Assembly (NCBI GenBank): GCA_002898875.1
Contig: BEIC01000002.1
Location: forward strand, 1-42,090
DNA: 42,090 nucleotides
Source: a bacterium HR26
GTDB taxonomy: Bacteria > Chloroflexota > Chloroflexia > Thermomicrobiales > Thermomicrobiaceae
Direction of reading: 5' to 3'
Below the pieces are notes generated by a model. It had not been told where the DNA came from. It searched no databases and saw only the letters and a list, made by a program, of their open reading frames with translations. The position numbers and the translations under genes were made by a program. Shown piece by piece: positions 8,155 through 16,500 of the stretch; position 1 is the stretch's first letter, and the number at the start of each line of letters is the position of its first letter.

Positions 8155-9027
8155 TTAGAGAACACGGCCACATCGTGGGCAGAAGACATCCTCTTGCCGC
8201 ACCTGCGCATGGCAGTACGGGCACTTGCCGGCCACCACGGCGGGAGACGGACCGGGCGGCTGGCGCTCCGGCCGGCGCGCGATGACCGCAGTGTCCATGG
8301 AGGAGATATCCGCAGACGACCCTGGCGGACGAGTTTGCCGCTCTTCGACGACTCGAATCGGCCGGGTTTCCTCCGCTGCCGGGCGCGGGGGCTCGGTCTT
8401 GTACGCCACCGGCGGGCGACCGGTGCTGGCAGGAGCGCGCGGCGGGTAGCGCCGGGTCGGCGTCTGCTGGCGCTCGAATTCCTCATCGACCGGCTCGTAG
8501 TCGATGGCGACGGGGCCCTGGCCGAAGAGGGCCAGGTAGACAATGACCGGCAAAAAGGCGATTGCCCCACCCAGGAGCAGCCAGCCCAGACTCTCGCTGA
8601 GCAGCCGCGCTACCACCGCGCGGTCGAACAGGCCCACGTCGTTCTGCAGAAGGAAAACACGAATGTCGCGCAGTGAAAACCCGAGAAGAAGCGCGCCGTT
8701 CCCCGCCGCGACGAGCGCGCCGGCTAACCGGCCGGTCAGCCCCGGGGCCGGCAAGATCAGCGCCGCGCCCAGCCCGTAGCCTACCAGAAATGTGCTGCCC
8801 ACCAGGAAGAGCATCGCGACCAGGAAGACGCCACCATTCTCGCTCAGGCCGCTCCTGGCAGCCAGGTCCTGTCCCCAGGGGCCGGCCCAGAACTCGCCGA
8901 GCACGACGCCGAGCAGCACGCCCAGTGTGACCAGCACCTCGCGCTGGGCCCCGCGCCAGAAGCCGATCGGCACGAAGAGCGCGAGCAAGATCAAAAGCAG
9001 GACATCGAGCAGGAGATATGGATTCAC
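8155..9027 (-). CDS. CvpA-like membrane protein with C-terminal zinc ribbon
   Basis: The ORF track shows a 636-aa frame, but its first 346 codons are antisense-frame read-through of the neighbouring FixC gene. The real product is about 290 aa from GTG 9027, which has GGGAGGAGC upstream. Residues 1-165 hold four hydrophobic helices with the pattern of CvpA (colicin V production) family proteins, beginning NPYLLLDVLLLILLALFVP. A Pro/Arg-rich, probably disordered linker follows (about 175-265), and the protein ends with a CPYCHAQ...FCPRCGRVL zinc ribbon. Function is unknown. It is the last gene of the fatty-acid/ETF cluster, 65 bases after fixC, and may be co-transcribed with it. Confidence 0.8.
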   Translation of the reverse strand: MNPYLLLDVLLLILLALFVPIGFWRGAQREVLVTLGVLLGVVLGEFWAGPWGQDLAARSGLSENGGVFLVAMLFLVGSTFLVGYGLGAALILPAPGLTGRLAGALVAAGNGALLLGFSLRDIRVFLLQNDVGLFDRAVVARLLSESLGWLLLGGAIAFLPVIVYLALFGQGPVAIDYEPVDEEFERQQTPTRRYPPRAPASTGRPPVAYKTEPPRPAAEETRPIRVVEERQTRPPGSSADISSMDTAVIARRPERQPPGPSPAVVAGKCPYCHAQVRQEDVFCPRCGRVL

Positions 9028-9092
9028 GACGCTCCTCCCGGTTGTCGGGGTCCACGCGGCGTTCACGACACCGGGCCAAGCGTACCACGCTC

Positions 9093-10391
9093 CTACCGCA
9101 GCATCCGTGCCCCAGCCAGCAGGTCGCGCAGCGTTCGCCCTGGTGGCAGCGCCTCTCGCAACCGGCGGGCGATCTTGCCGTACTTGGTCATCTTCGGCGT
9201 CCCGTCCACCGTGAGGTAGTCGCGCAGCGCACCGGCCAGTGCCTCGGGAACCTCGCGCAGGAGGTAGGGGCGCTGGTGCACGAACGGGGTCACATTCCGG
9301 ATCGTGTAGAGATCTTTCAGGATGAAGCTCTCCTCGAGCAACTCCTGGTAGCGGCTCAAGCTGACTGCCGAGAAGTCGCCGCTCCGCTTGGCCTCGATGA
9401 TCGCCTCCGCCGCCAGCTTGCCGGAGATCATCGCGAAGTTCGAGCCCTCCCGGCTGATCGGGTTCACAAACCCAGCCGCGTCGCCTACCACCACTGCGCC
9501 GTCGGTGAACAGCGTCGGCAGCGCATACCAGCCGCCCTCTGGGATAAGGTGCGCCGAGTACTCGATGAGCTCGCCACCCTCCAGCAGCGGAGCGATGGCC
9601 GGGTGCCGCTTGAAGCGGTCGAGCATATCGCTGACGTTCAGCCCGCTCTCGATCAGGTCGGACAGCAGCGCGCCGGTGCCGACCGAGAGCGTCTCCCGGT
9701 TCGTGTAGATGAACCCGTAGCCGAGCAGCCCGGCGGTCGACTCGCCGAAGACCTCCATCGCCAGGCCGAGGCCAGGCGGCAAGTTGAACCGCTCGTTGAT
9801 CACCTCCTCCGAGAGCCGGATCAACTCTTTGGCTACCAGCGCCTGCTCGGAGGGATGCCACTCCCGGTGGAGCCCGGCCTTCTGAGCCAGCAGGGAGTTG
9901 GCACCGTCGGCCAGCACCACGACGTCGGCATACAGTTCGTCCCCCTCGCCGCCAGCCTTGACGCCGACGATCGCGCCATCGCGCCATACCACGTCCTCGA
10001 CAGTCATACCGGTCACGATGAACGCACCGGCCGCCTCCGCCTGCTGGGCGAACCACCGGTCCCACTCAGCGCGCATGACGCTGAACGCGTTGTACGGTTC
10101 CTGGGCAAACGCCTGTGTGCGGTAACTCAGCCCGATCGCGCTGTCCTCGGTGAGCAGTAGGTAGCGCTGCTCGATGATCGCCCGCTCGAGGGGAGCCTCG
10201 CGCCAGAAGCCCGGGACCAGCTCCTCGGTCGGCTGGCGGTAGAGGATGCCGCCCATGACGTTCTTGGAGCCGGGGTAGCCGCCGCGCTCGAGGATCACGA
10301 CCTCCAATCCTGCCCGTGCCAGGGTCAGCCCGGCCGCAACCCCGGCCGGCCCGGCTCCGACGACGATGACGTCGACCCGCTCCTGGCTCAT
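9093..10391 (-). CDS. fixC: FixC-like electron-transfer-flavoprotein dehydrogenase (FAD, ETF:quinone oxidoreductase type)
   Basis: A 432-aa FAD flavoprotein of the FixC/geranylgeranyl-reductase family. The N-terminal dinucleotide fold is DVIVVGAGPAGVAAGLTLA, followed by the ERGGYPGSKNVMGG motif typical of FixC. A second FAD contact, GDAAGFVNPISREGSNFAM, lies around residues 300-320. FixC proteins accept electrons from the EtfAB pair and pass them, usually through the FixX ferredoxin, to quinone. The gene follows etfA by 26 bases, so it is in the same transcription unit. No fixX gene and no C-terminal [4Fe-4S] cysteine cluster is visible: the next gene is the CvpA-like protein. ATG 10391 has GGGAGGACGA upstream. 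Confidence 0.9.
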   Translation of the reverse strand: MSQERVDVIVVGAGPAGVAAGLTLARAGLEVVILERGGYPGSKNVMGGILYRQPTEELVPGFWREAPLERAIIEQRYLLLTEDSAIGLSYRTQAFAQEPYNAFSVMRAEWDRWFAQQAEAAGAFIVTGMTVEDVVWRDGAIVGVKAGGEGDELYADVVVLADGANSLLAQKAGLHREWHPSEQALVAKELIRLSEEVINERFNLPPGLGLAMEVFGESTAGLLGYGFIYTNRETLSVGTGALLSDLIESGLNVSDMLDRFKRHPAIAPLLEGGELIEYSAHLIPEGGWYALPTLFTDGAVVVGDAAGFVNPISREGSNFAMISGKLAAEAIIEAKRSGDFSAVSLSRYQELLEESFILKDLYTIRNVTPFVHQRPYLLREVPEALAGALRDYLTVDGTPKMTKYGKIARRLREALPPGRTLRDLLAGARMLR

Positions 10392-10417
10392 TCGTCCTCC
10401 CTACCGAGCCGGGCTGA

Positions 10418-11413
10418 TCAGGCCTTCCCTCGCACCTCGCGCAGCCGCTTCGCCAGCCTGGGCACGATCTCGAAGAGATCGCCGATGATCGCGAAGTCGG
10501 CCATCTTCACCAGCGGCGCGTTGGGGTCGCGGTTGATGACCACGATTGTGTCCGAGCCGCGCATCCCGACGGTGTGCTGCACCGCCCCGGAGACCCCGAC
10601 TCCTAGGTACAGCTTGGGCCGGACGTTCTTGCCGGTCTGGCCGATCTGCTCGTAGTGCGGGCGCCAGCCCAGATCACTCACCGCTCGGGTACAGCCGACG
10701 GCGCCGTCGATGGCCGCCGCTAGCTCCTCGACGAGCCGGAAGTTTTCGGCCGATCCGACCCCTCGCCCGCCGACGACGACGATCGGCGCGCTCTCCAGGT
10801 TGGTCTGTCCCTTCGGCTTCTCGACCAGGCGTGTCACGGTCACCAGCCGGTCGGCCTCGGTGAAGGAGACCGCGAGCGGCTCGACCGGAACTAGGCGGCT
10901 TGCCTGCGGCTCCGGCGCGGCGAAGGCCCCGGAGCGCACCGTGATGAAGACTCTGCGGCCCCGCGGAGCCCGGACCGTTGTCAGGAGCTTATCCTGGTAG
11001 ACAGGTCGCGTGGCGACAACGGCCTCGTCGTCGATCTCGATCCGGGTGCAGTTGACGAGGTGTGCGGCCCGCAGCCTTCCGGCCAGGAGCGGTGCCACGT
11101 CACGCCCGAGCGTGGTCGCCGGCAGCAAGACCAGCTCGGGATCGGCCGCCGAGATTGCGGCCTCCACCGCCCGCGCGGCCCGTGCCGCCACTGGCTCACC
11201 CAGCGCCGGGTCATCCGCCACCAGGACTCGATCAGCCCCGAGTGCACCCGCCAGCTCAGCCACCATCTGGACGCCGCTGCCCACGACCAGGGCGACCAGC
11301 TCGCCGCCCAGCCGGTCGGCCAGCGTCCTGCCGGCCCCGAACAGCTCGAGCGACGCAGGCCTGGCTTCGCCTCCTGTCGTCTCCACCACCGCCAGCACGC
11401 GCGCTTGACCCAC
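10418..11413 (-). CDS. etfA: electron transfer flavoprotein alpha subunit
   Basis: The 331-aa alpha subunit of ETF, which binds the electron-carrying FAD. The C-terminal FAD domain is clear: GGRGVGSAENF, then GCTRAVSDLGW, then the signature QIGQTGKNVRPKLYLGVGVS and SDTIVVINRDPNAPLVKMADF. The N-terminal half has the Rossmann-like ETF domain shared with the beta subunit. It accepts electrons from acyl-CoA dehydrogenase and delivers them to the FixC-type dehydrogenase encoded next. It lies 30 bases after etfB and 26 before fixC. Whether this pair is of the classical or the electron-bifurcating (FixAB) type cannot be decided by eye. Confidence 0.95.
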   Translation of the reverse strand: MGQARVLAVVETTGGEARPASLELFGAGRTLADRLGGELVALVVGSGVQMVAELAGALGADRVLVADDPALGEPVAARAARAVEAAISAADPELVLLPATTLGRDVAPLLAGRLRAAHLVNCTRIEIDDEAVVATRPVYQDKLLTTVRAPRGRRVFITVRSGAFAAPEPQASRLVPVEPLAVSFTEADRLVTVTRLVEKPKGQTNLESAPIVVVGGRGVGSAENFRLVEELAAAIDGAVGCTRAVSDLGWRPHYEQIGQTGKNVRPKLYLGVGVSGAVQHTVGMRGSDTIVVINRDPNAPLVKMADFAIIGDLFEIVPRLAKRLREVRGKA

Positions 11414-11443
11414 TGCCCGTATCCTCCCGGTCTCGCGACTGAA

Positions 11444-12208
11444 CTAGATCAGCCGGCGCTCCTGCAGGAACGCGATCAACTGCTCGACGGCCTGGTCCGG
11501 GTCCACGTCCTGCAAGACGACCCCGGCCGCCGCCTCTTCCTCGACGAAGAGCCCTCCCCAGGAGACAACCGGCGCGAGATCGTCGTCGCTCAGCCCCAGA
11601 TCAGCCGGCGCGAGCCGCTCGCTCGGCTTCCGGCGCGCCTCCATAATTCCCCGTAAGGTCGGCAGTCGCGGCTCGTCGAGCGCCGAGAGCGCGCAGAGGA
11701 GCGCTGGCGGGCGCACCTGCTGGAACTGGTGCCCGTCCTCGATCTCACGCTCTAACGTCAGGATGCCATCCTGGTACTCCCAGCCGACCACGTTGCTTAC
11801 CAGGGGGATGTCGAGCAGCGCCGCCACCTGTGGGCCGACGTTACCGGTGCCGGCGTCGCTCGTCTCCTGCCCGGCCCAGATCAGATCCGGCGCCTCGCGC
11901 CGCAGCCAGGCAGCCAGCACAGTCGCGGTGACCAGGCTATCGCCCGGCAGGCTCGGGCCCTCGATCGCCACCGCCCGGTCCGCTCCCATCGCCAGGCAGC
12001 GGTTGAGCGTCTCCCGAGCCGTGCCGACGCTTGCGACGACCACCTCGGCCTCGCCGACCTGCTCTTTGAGCCGTAGCGCTGCCTCCACGGCATAGAGGTC
12101 GTACTCGTTGGTCGCCTGAGGAGTGCCCGGAACCAGGTCGCCCAGTCGCCGGTCGTACCGGATCGCATTGGGATCCGGTACCTGCTTCACCAGCACCGCG
12201 ATCTTCAC
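11444..12208 (-). CDS. etfB: electron transfer flavoprotein beta subunit
   Basis: The 254-aa beta subunit of ETF. It opens MKIAVLVKQVPDPNAIRYD, a standard start for the family (K-Q-V-P-D). The nucleotide-binding region is present as LAMGADRAVAI and QETSDAGTGNVGPQVAALL, and the C-terminal arm ends in a helix that wraps the alpha subunit in known structures. In classical ETF this subunit binds AMP; in bifurcating ETF it binds a second FAD, and the deciding contacts cannot be called without structural alignment. ATG 12208 has AGTGGAGCGTAGAGGTGA upstream. It follows enoyl-CoA hydratase by 124 bases and precedes etfA by 30. Confidence 0.95.
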   Translation of the reverse strand: MKIAVLVKQVPDPNAIRYDRRLGDLVPGTPQATNEYDLYAVEAALRLKEQVGEAEVVVASVGTARETLNRCLAMGADRAVAIEGPSLPGDSLVTATVLAAWLRREAPDLIWAGQETSDAGTGNVGPQVAALLDIPLVSNVVGWEYQDGILTLEREIEDGHQFQQVRPPALLCALSALDEPRLPTLRGIMEARRKPSERLAPADLGLSDDDLAPVVSWGGLFVEEEAAAGVVLQDVDPDQAVEQLIAFLQERRLI

Positions 12209-12332
12209 CTCTACGCTCCACTTCTACCCGCGCTCACCCGCCGTCTACAAGTGTGGCAGAGCATACCTCCCTGATGCTGCCGATCCCGGCAAGGAACAGG
12301 CTCGTCGGCACTGAACCGGGCTTCTCCCGCCG

Positions 12333-13106
12333 TTACGCGCCGCGGAACTCGGGCGAGCGCTTCTCGAGGAACGCGCTCATTCCCTCGCGCTGGTCGGCCG
12401 TGCTGAAGGCCAGGGCGAAGGCCTGCGCCTCCAGCGCCAGGCCGGTCTCGAGGTCTACGTCTAATCCCCGCCGGATCGCTTCCTTGCTAAGCCGTACCGC
12501 CACCGGCGCGTTGCGCGCGATGTCAGCCGCCAGCGCGCGGGCGCGCTCGAGCAGCTCGCCTGGAGGGTAGACGGCGTTGACGAGCCCGATGCGCAGGGCC
12601 TCCTGCGCGCCGACTCGCCGGCCGGTATAGATCAGCTCCCGAGCCAGGCCAGGACCGATGACCCGCGGCAGACGCTGGGTTCCCCCCCAGCCCGGCGGCA
12701 CTCCCAGCGAGACCTCGGGCTGGCCGAGCACGGCCGTCTCGCTGGCCAGCCGGATGTCGCAGGCGAGCGCGATCTCGCAGCCGCCGCCGAGCGCGTAGCC
12801 GTTGATCGCGGCGATGACCGGCTGCGGCGCCGCCTCGATTGCTGAGCACACGGCCTGTCCGAGCCGCGCGAAGGCGAGCGCCTCAGACGGGCCTTTATCT
12901 TTCATCTCCGCAATATCGGCTCCGGCGATGAAGGCGCGGTCGCCGGCACCGGTCACGATGATGGCCCGCACCGACGAGTCGCGCGCCAGCCGCTCGAAGG
13001 ACTCCAGCAGCTCCTGCAGCGATTGGGTATTGAGCGCGTTCAGCCGCTCCGGGCGGTCGACCGTGACGACGGCAACCATGTTCTCCTGCGTCACCTGGAT
13101 CGGCAT
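12333..13106 (-). CDS. enoyl-CoA hydratase (crotonase family)
   Basis: A 257-aa crotonase-fold protein that should hydrate trans-2-enoyl-CoA to 3-hydroxyacyl-CoA in beta-oxidation. Both catalytic glutamates of true hydratases are present: Glu111 in GGGCEIALACD and Glu131 in LGQPEVSLGVPPGWGGTQRL. The CoA/oxyanion segment AFIAGADIAEM is intact. Length agrees with mature rat crotonase. ATG 13106 is preceded by GAAAGGGGAAACCG. It lies between the acyl-CoA dehydrogenase (158 bases upstream) and etfB (124 bases downstream) on the same strand, consistent with a fatty-acid or branched-chain acyl-CoA oxidation unit. Confidence 0.93.
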   Translation of the reverse strand: MPIQVTQENMVAVVTVDRPERLNALNTQSLQELLESFERLARDSSVRAIIVTGAGDRAFIAGADIAEMKDKGPSEALAFARLGQAVCSAIEAAPQPVIAAINGYALGGGCEIALACDIRLASETAVLGQPEVSLGVPPGWGGTQRLPRVIGPGLARELIYTGRRVGAQEALRIGLVNAVYPPGELLERARALAADIARNAPVAVRLSKEAIRRGLDVDLETGLALEAQAFALAFSTADQREGMSAFLEKRSPEFRGA

Positions 13107-13264
13107 CGGTTTCCCCTTTCATATGCTCCGCGCGCCATCCACGATCCGGCGCAGCTCGGCAGTGAAGACCAGAGAACGATCGGAGAGCGGAACCGGCACC
13201 GACTAGCGTTCTGGCAAGCGCAGTTCCTCTCCTGCCAGGGCAGACGCCGGTATCGCCCTCGGGC

Positions 13265-14476
13265 TCAGGCGCGCGCCGCCTGCTCCTCGAAGGCCTGGGC
13301 CGGCGGCTGCGGGCAGCGCAGCGGCCGATCCACACGGTAGCCGAGCGCGTACTCAGCCTGCAGAATCTGGTGGATCTCCCGGGTACCCTCGTAGATAACC
13401 GCGCCGCGGGAGTTGCGCAGGTAGCGCTCCACTGGGTACTCGTTCGAGAAGCCATACGCACCGTGGATCTGGACCGCGTCGTTAGCCGCCTCGAAGGCCG
13501 CATCGCAGGCCACCCACTTGGCTAGCGAGGTCTCGCGGGTGTTGCGGATGCCCCGATTCTTCAACTCTGCCGCCCGGAAGACGAGCAGCCGAGAGGTCTC
13601 GTACCCCTTGACCATCTTGGCGATCATCTGCTGCACGAGCTGGAACCGGCCGATCTCCTGCCCGAACGCCTGCCGCTCATGGCAGTACTTGATGCTGGCT
13701 TCCAGGCAAGCCCGGATCAGGCCACAGGCTCCAGCCGCCACCGTGAAGCGTCCCTGATCGATCGCGCTCATCGCGATCTTGAAGCCCTCGCCGGGCTCGC
13801 CGATCATATTCTCGGCCGGCACGCGCACGTTCTGCATCGAGATCCAGCCGGTATCGCCCGCCCGGATCCCCAGCTTGCCATGGATCGAGCCGGTCGTCAG
13901 TCCCTCCATGCCCCGCTCCAGTATGAAAGCGGCCAGGCCGCGGTGCTTCTGTGAGGGATCGAGCGTCGCGAAGACCAGGAAGTGGTCGGCGGTGTTGGCT
14001 AGCGAGATCCACATCTTCTCGCCGTTCAGGATGTACGAGTCGCCATCCCTCACCGCTCGGGTCTGGATATTGCCGGCGTCGGAGCCGGCTCCCGGCTCGG
14101 TCAGGGCGAAGGTAGCGAGCTTCTCGCCCTTGGCCTGGGGCACCAGCCAGCGCTGCTTCTGCTCCTCGGTCGCCCACTGGTGTAGCGTGAGGCTGTTGAG
14201 CGCCACATGCACGCTGATCACCACTCGTAGGAAGGTGTCGACAGCCTCCAGCTCCTCGCAGGCAAGCGCCAGGCTGACATAGTCGAAGCCGCCTCCGCCG
14301 TAGCGCTCGGGTATGGGCAAGCCCAGGATGCCCAGCTCGCCCATCTTGCGGAATACCTCGGGGTGGTACTCCCCCTTGGCATCCCACTCCCGGATATACG
14401 GGGCCACCTCACGCTGGGCGAACTCGCGCACCATGTCGCGCACCTGGATCTGTTCAGGGGTCAGCTCGAAGTCCAT
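13265..14476 (-). CDS. acyl-CoA dehydrogenase
   Basis: A 403-aa FAD enzyme introducing the alpha-beta double bond in acyl-CoA. The first signature is FALTEPGAGSDAGNI, the FAD/substrate stretch is EKMWISLANTADHF, and the C-terminal region reads GAYGFSNEYPVERYLRNSRG followed by VIYEGTREIHQIL. Glu363 in IYEGT is at the catalytic-base position of short/medium-chain and glutaryl-CoA dehydrogenases. Chain-length preference cannot be assigned. ATG 14476 has GGGAGGACCGGG upstream. It is the first gene of the minus-strand cluster that continues with enoyl-CoA hydratase, EtfBA and FixC, so its electron acceptor is very likely the neighbouring ETF. Confidence 0.94.
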   Translation of the reverse strand: MDFELTPEQIQVRDMVREFAQREVAPYIREWDAKGEYHPEVFRKMGELGILGLPIPERYGGGGFDYVSLALACEELEAVDTFLRVVISVHVALNSLTLHQWATEEQKQRWLVPQAKGEKLATFALTEPGAGSDAGNIQTRAVRDGDSYILNGEKMWISLANTADHFLVFATLDPSQKHRGLAAFILERGMEGLTTGSIHGKLGIRAGDTGWISMQNVRVPAENMIGEPGEGFKIAMSAIDQGRFTVAAGACGLIRACLEASIKYCHERQAFGQEIGRFQLVQQMIAKMVKGYETSRLLVFRAAELKNRGIRNTRETSLAKWVACDAAFEAANDAVQIHGAYGFSNEYPVERYLRNSRGAVIYEGTREIHQILQAEYALGYRVDRPLRCPQPPAQAFEEQAARA

Positions 14477-14550
14477 CCCGGTCCTCCCGGCATTCCGAAC
14501 CGCACGGTCAACGCTGGCTCAGCCGCACGGAGCTGCGCCGCTGGCCGCAG

Positions 14551-14579
14551 TATATAGGAAAGATCCAGGGGCCGGGCAA
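14551..14579 (-). promoter_or_regulatory. candidate promoter of the acyl-CoA dehydrogenase/ETF cluster
   Basis: On the minus strand TTGCCC (14579-14574) is followed after 17 bases by TATATA (14556-14551), an otherwise uncommon AT-rich run in this GC-rich DNA. Transcription would start near 14544, giving a leader of about 68 bases before ATG 14476. This sits in the 310-base divergent gap (14477-14786) between the dehydrogenase and the Hpt-like gene; I see no gene in the rest of that gap. Confidence 0.4.
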
Positions 14580-14786
14580 GGCACGGGCGTCTGCCGGCCA
14601 TCACCCGCTGCCTCGGAGAGGGCGGCGCCGAGGCCTTCAAGAACCGGACCGCGACCATCGCCAGCACGGGCACATGGACTGACTATCGGCCAGGAGCGGA
14701 TCGTACCAAACTCCTATGGGCAGTGCTCTCGGTCTGACGACTATCTCCGACTGGAGGCCATCGGTCGTAACCCTTCCAGAGGCGGG

Positions 14787-15773
14787 ATGGTCGAGTGCGA
14801 GATCGGGGAGCGAGGACCAGTGCAGCGGCTGATGTCCCATCTCATCGGGATGGCCGATGAGGACACGCTCAGCGCCGCACTCGCCGCGGTCAAACAGGGG
14901 GTCGCCGAGCTCAGCCAGGCCCGACCGGATCCGGCACTCCTCGATGCCGCCGGCCACGCGCTGAAGCAGATCATTGAGGCTGGTGGGTTGACCAACGCGC
15001 TACAGCTCGCGGAGCTGATCCAGCTCGTAGAGCACGCGATGAACCTGGTGCGTGAGAGCGAGGGACGGGTGCTGCTCGCGCCCTACGTCCAGGCGCTGGT
15101 GCTCGATCTCGAGCGAGCGGTCGCGGCCTTTGCCGCTGGCTCGCCGGTGGCCCCGACACTGGAACATGCCCGCGGGCTCAGCCAGTCGCTGGAACGCTGG
15201 CAACCGCACCGGCTGATCGCGCTCGATGGCTACCAGCAGCATGGTTCAGCCGACGTCACCGCGATGCAACACGAGAGCCCAGTGCTCAAGATCACGAGCC
15301 GGCTGTCGCTCGGTGCTGGCGTGGCGAGCCAGAAAGTCACCGGCTGGCTGAGCGGCAGTGGTCGTAGCCTTGACGCTCGTGCGGAGACACTTCCTGCCGA
15401 GCAGCCGGATCCAAAGGCAACCATCGGCGAGATCCTCTCCACAGCCGACATGCTGCTGACGGCGTTAACCGCCATGCCCAGCCGGCTCGAGCTACTGGAC
15501 GCGCTCCACGTTTGTGCCCACTCCATCCTGGACATGGTGGATGGTCAGCCCGGGCCGCTTCCCCGGCTGGCCGCCGCGGCGGCCGAGCTGCTCTCGGCAT
15601 GTCGCTCCCGGCTCGTTCCGCCTGATGATCAGGCGCGCGAGTATCTCCGCACACTCTGGCTGATGTCCAGCTTGCTCCTCGTAACCCCAGACCCTCCACG
15701 AGCCCTGCTGGCCGCGATCGAGAGCCTGCTCGCCGACCCTCCTCAATCGCCCGCCCTGGGCAGCAACGACTAA
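14787..15773 (+). CDS. Hpt-like helical protein of unknown function
   Basis: A predicted all-helical soluble protein of about 328 aa. Two segments look like degenerate histidine-phosphotransfer (Hpt) four-helix bundles: around residues 45-110 (DAAGHALKQIIEAGG...LAELIQLVEHAM) and around 235-300 (DALHVCAHSILDMVDG...AAAAELLSACRSRL). Each has a His in the helix where an Hpt domain would be phosphorylated, but the consensus is weak. There is no kinase or receiver domain. The start is uncertain: ATG 14787 is used, but GTG 14820 has the better GGGGAGCGAGG site. The track's start at 14313 runs antisense through the dehydrogenase gene and is rejected. I do not recognise the family with confidence. Confidence 0.6.
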   Translation: MVECEIGERGPVQRLMSHLIGMADEDTLSAALAAVKQGVAELSQARPDPALLDAAGHALKQIIEAGGLTNALQLAELIQLVEHAMNLVRESEGRVLLAPYVQALVLDLERAVAAFAAGSPVAPTLEHARGLSQSLERWQPHRLIALDGYQQHGSADVTAMQHESPVLKITSRLSLGAGVASQKVTGWLSGSGRSLDARAETLPAEQPDPKATIGEILSTADMLLTALTAMPSRLELLDALHVCAHSILDMVDGQPGPLPRLAAAAAELLSACRSRLVPPDDQAREYLRTLWLMSSLLLVTPDPPRALLAAIESLLADPPQSPALGSND

Positions 15774-15927
15774 TCTCCTCGATCCCCAACGCTCCACTCC
15801 GCCGGACTGGGAGATTGCCCATGTACCAGGCACCTTCGCCTTCCCCGCTGGCCGACCTGGCCGGCTGGTAGAATTGCCCGCCGGCTGGCGATTGCGTGCG
15901 GCGTCGCAGCGGGAAGGGACAGGGCGA

Positions 15928-16428
15928 ATGCGTGGCCTCCGCAGAGTCTCTCGGCTGATGATCGTGGTGCTGCTCTCGGCGGTCATTCTCGCGGGATGCA
16001 GTCGCGGTGGGACGAGCAATACCCGGGGAACGGAGACAGCGCAGGCAAACCCGACTGAGCAAGCCGGTACACCGACCCGGACTGTCGAGCCGGCGCCTGA
16101 GCCAGTGACCGTCTCGGCGAACGAACTCCAGATGATCGAAGAGTGGCGGAGCAGCCAGGTGCCGGCCTATCCAGGAGCGAGCCGGGTGCGGTTCGAGCCC
16201 TACCAAACGCAGGTCGAGAACGGCGGGATGATGGTATACCGGACCGACGACTCGCCCGAGCAGGTGGTCGCCTTCTACCGCGGAGCGTTGCAAGCGCTGG
16301 GCTGGCAGGAACTCAGGGCCGACGCGAACAAGGTCGTGGCCAAGCGTGGCGAGGCGGCCCTGACGGTCAATGTGAACGAACAGGAGGGCGGCACGGCGAT
16401 CCTGCTGATGCTGACCGACGCGCCGTAA
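15928..16428 (+). CDS. small lipoprotein with a C-terminal globular domain
   Basis: A 166-aa secreted lipoprotein: basic start MRGLRRVSRL, hydrophobic core, lipobox ILAGC with Cys24. A Thr/Glu/Pro-rich linker (about 25-65) leads to a domain containing VPAYPGASRVRFEPY, a YRTDDSPEQVVAFYRGALQALGW helix and a final beta-rich part. The P-G-A-x followed by D-S-P-E-x-V-x-x-F-Y-x-x-x-L-x-x-x-G-W layout recurs in uncharacterised bacterial lipoproteins; a function is not known to me. ATG 15928 is chosen over the track's 15874 because the signal peptide begins there and AGGGCGA precedes it. A TAGAAT about 55 bases upstream may be its -10 element. Confidence 0.8.
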   Translation: MRGLRRVSRLMIVVLLSAVILAGCSRGGTSNTRGTETAQANPTEQAGTPTRTVEPAPEPVTVSANELQMIEEWRSSQVPAYPGASRVRFEPYQTQVENGGMMVYRTDDSPEQVVAFYRGALQALGWQELRADANKVVAKRGEAALTVNVNEQEGGTAILLMLTDAP

Positions 16429-16500
16429 CCCAGCCTAGCGATGTGCTGCCAGGGTGAACGCGGTCGCGCTCGGTCTCTTCCCCCGGCTGGGTGACCAGGG

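Noticed and set aside
9028-10065. 5' part of the 636-aa ORF 8155-10065 (minus)
   Set aside because: It runs in another frame through the fixC coding region, is Arg/Gly-rich and has no family resemblance; the real protein starts at GTG 9027 with a good ribosome site.
14313-14786. N-terminal extension of ORF 14313-15773
   Set aside because: Antisense to the acyl-CoA dehydrogenase gene and Arg/Ser/Pro-rich; the helical protein begins near 14787-14820.
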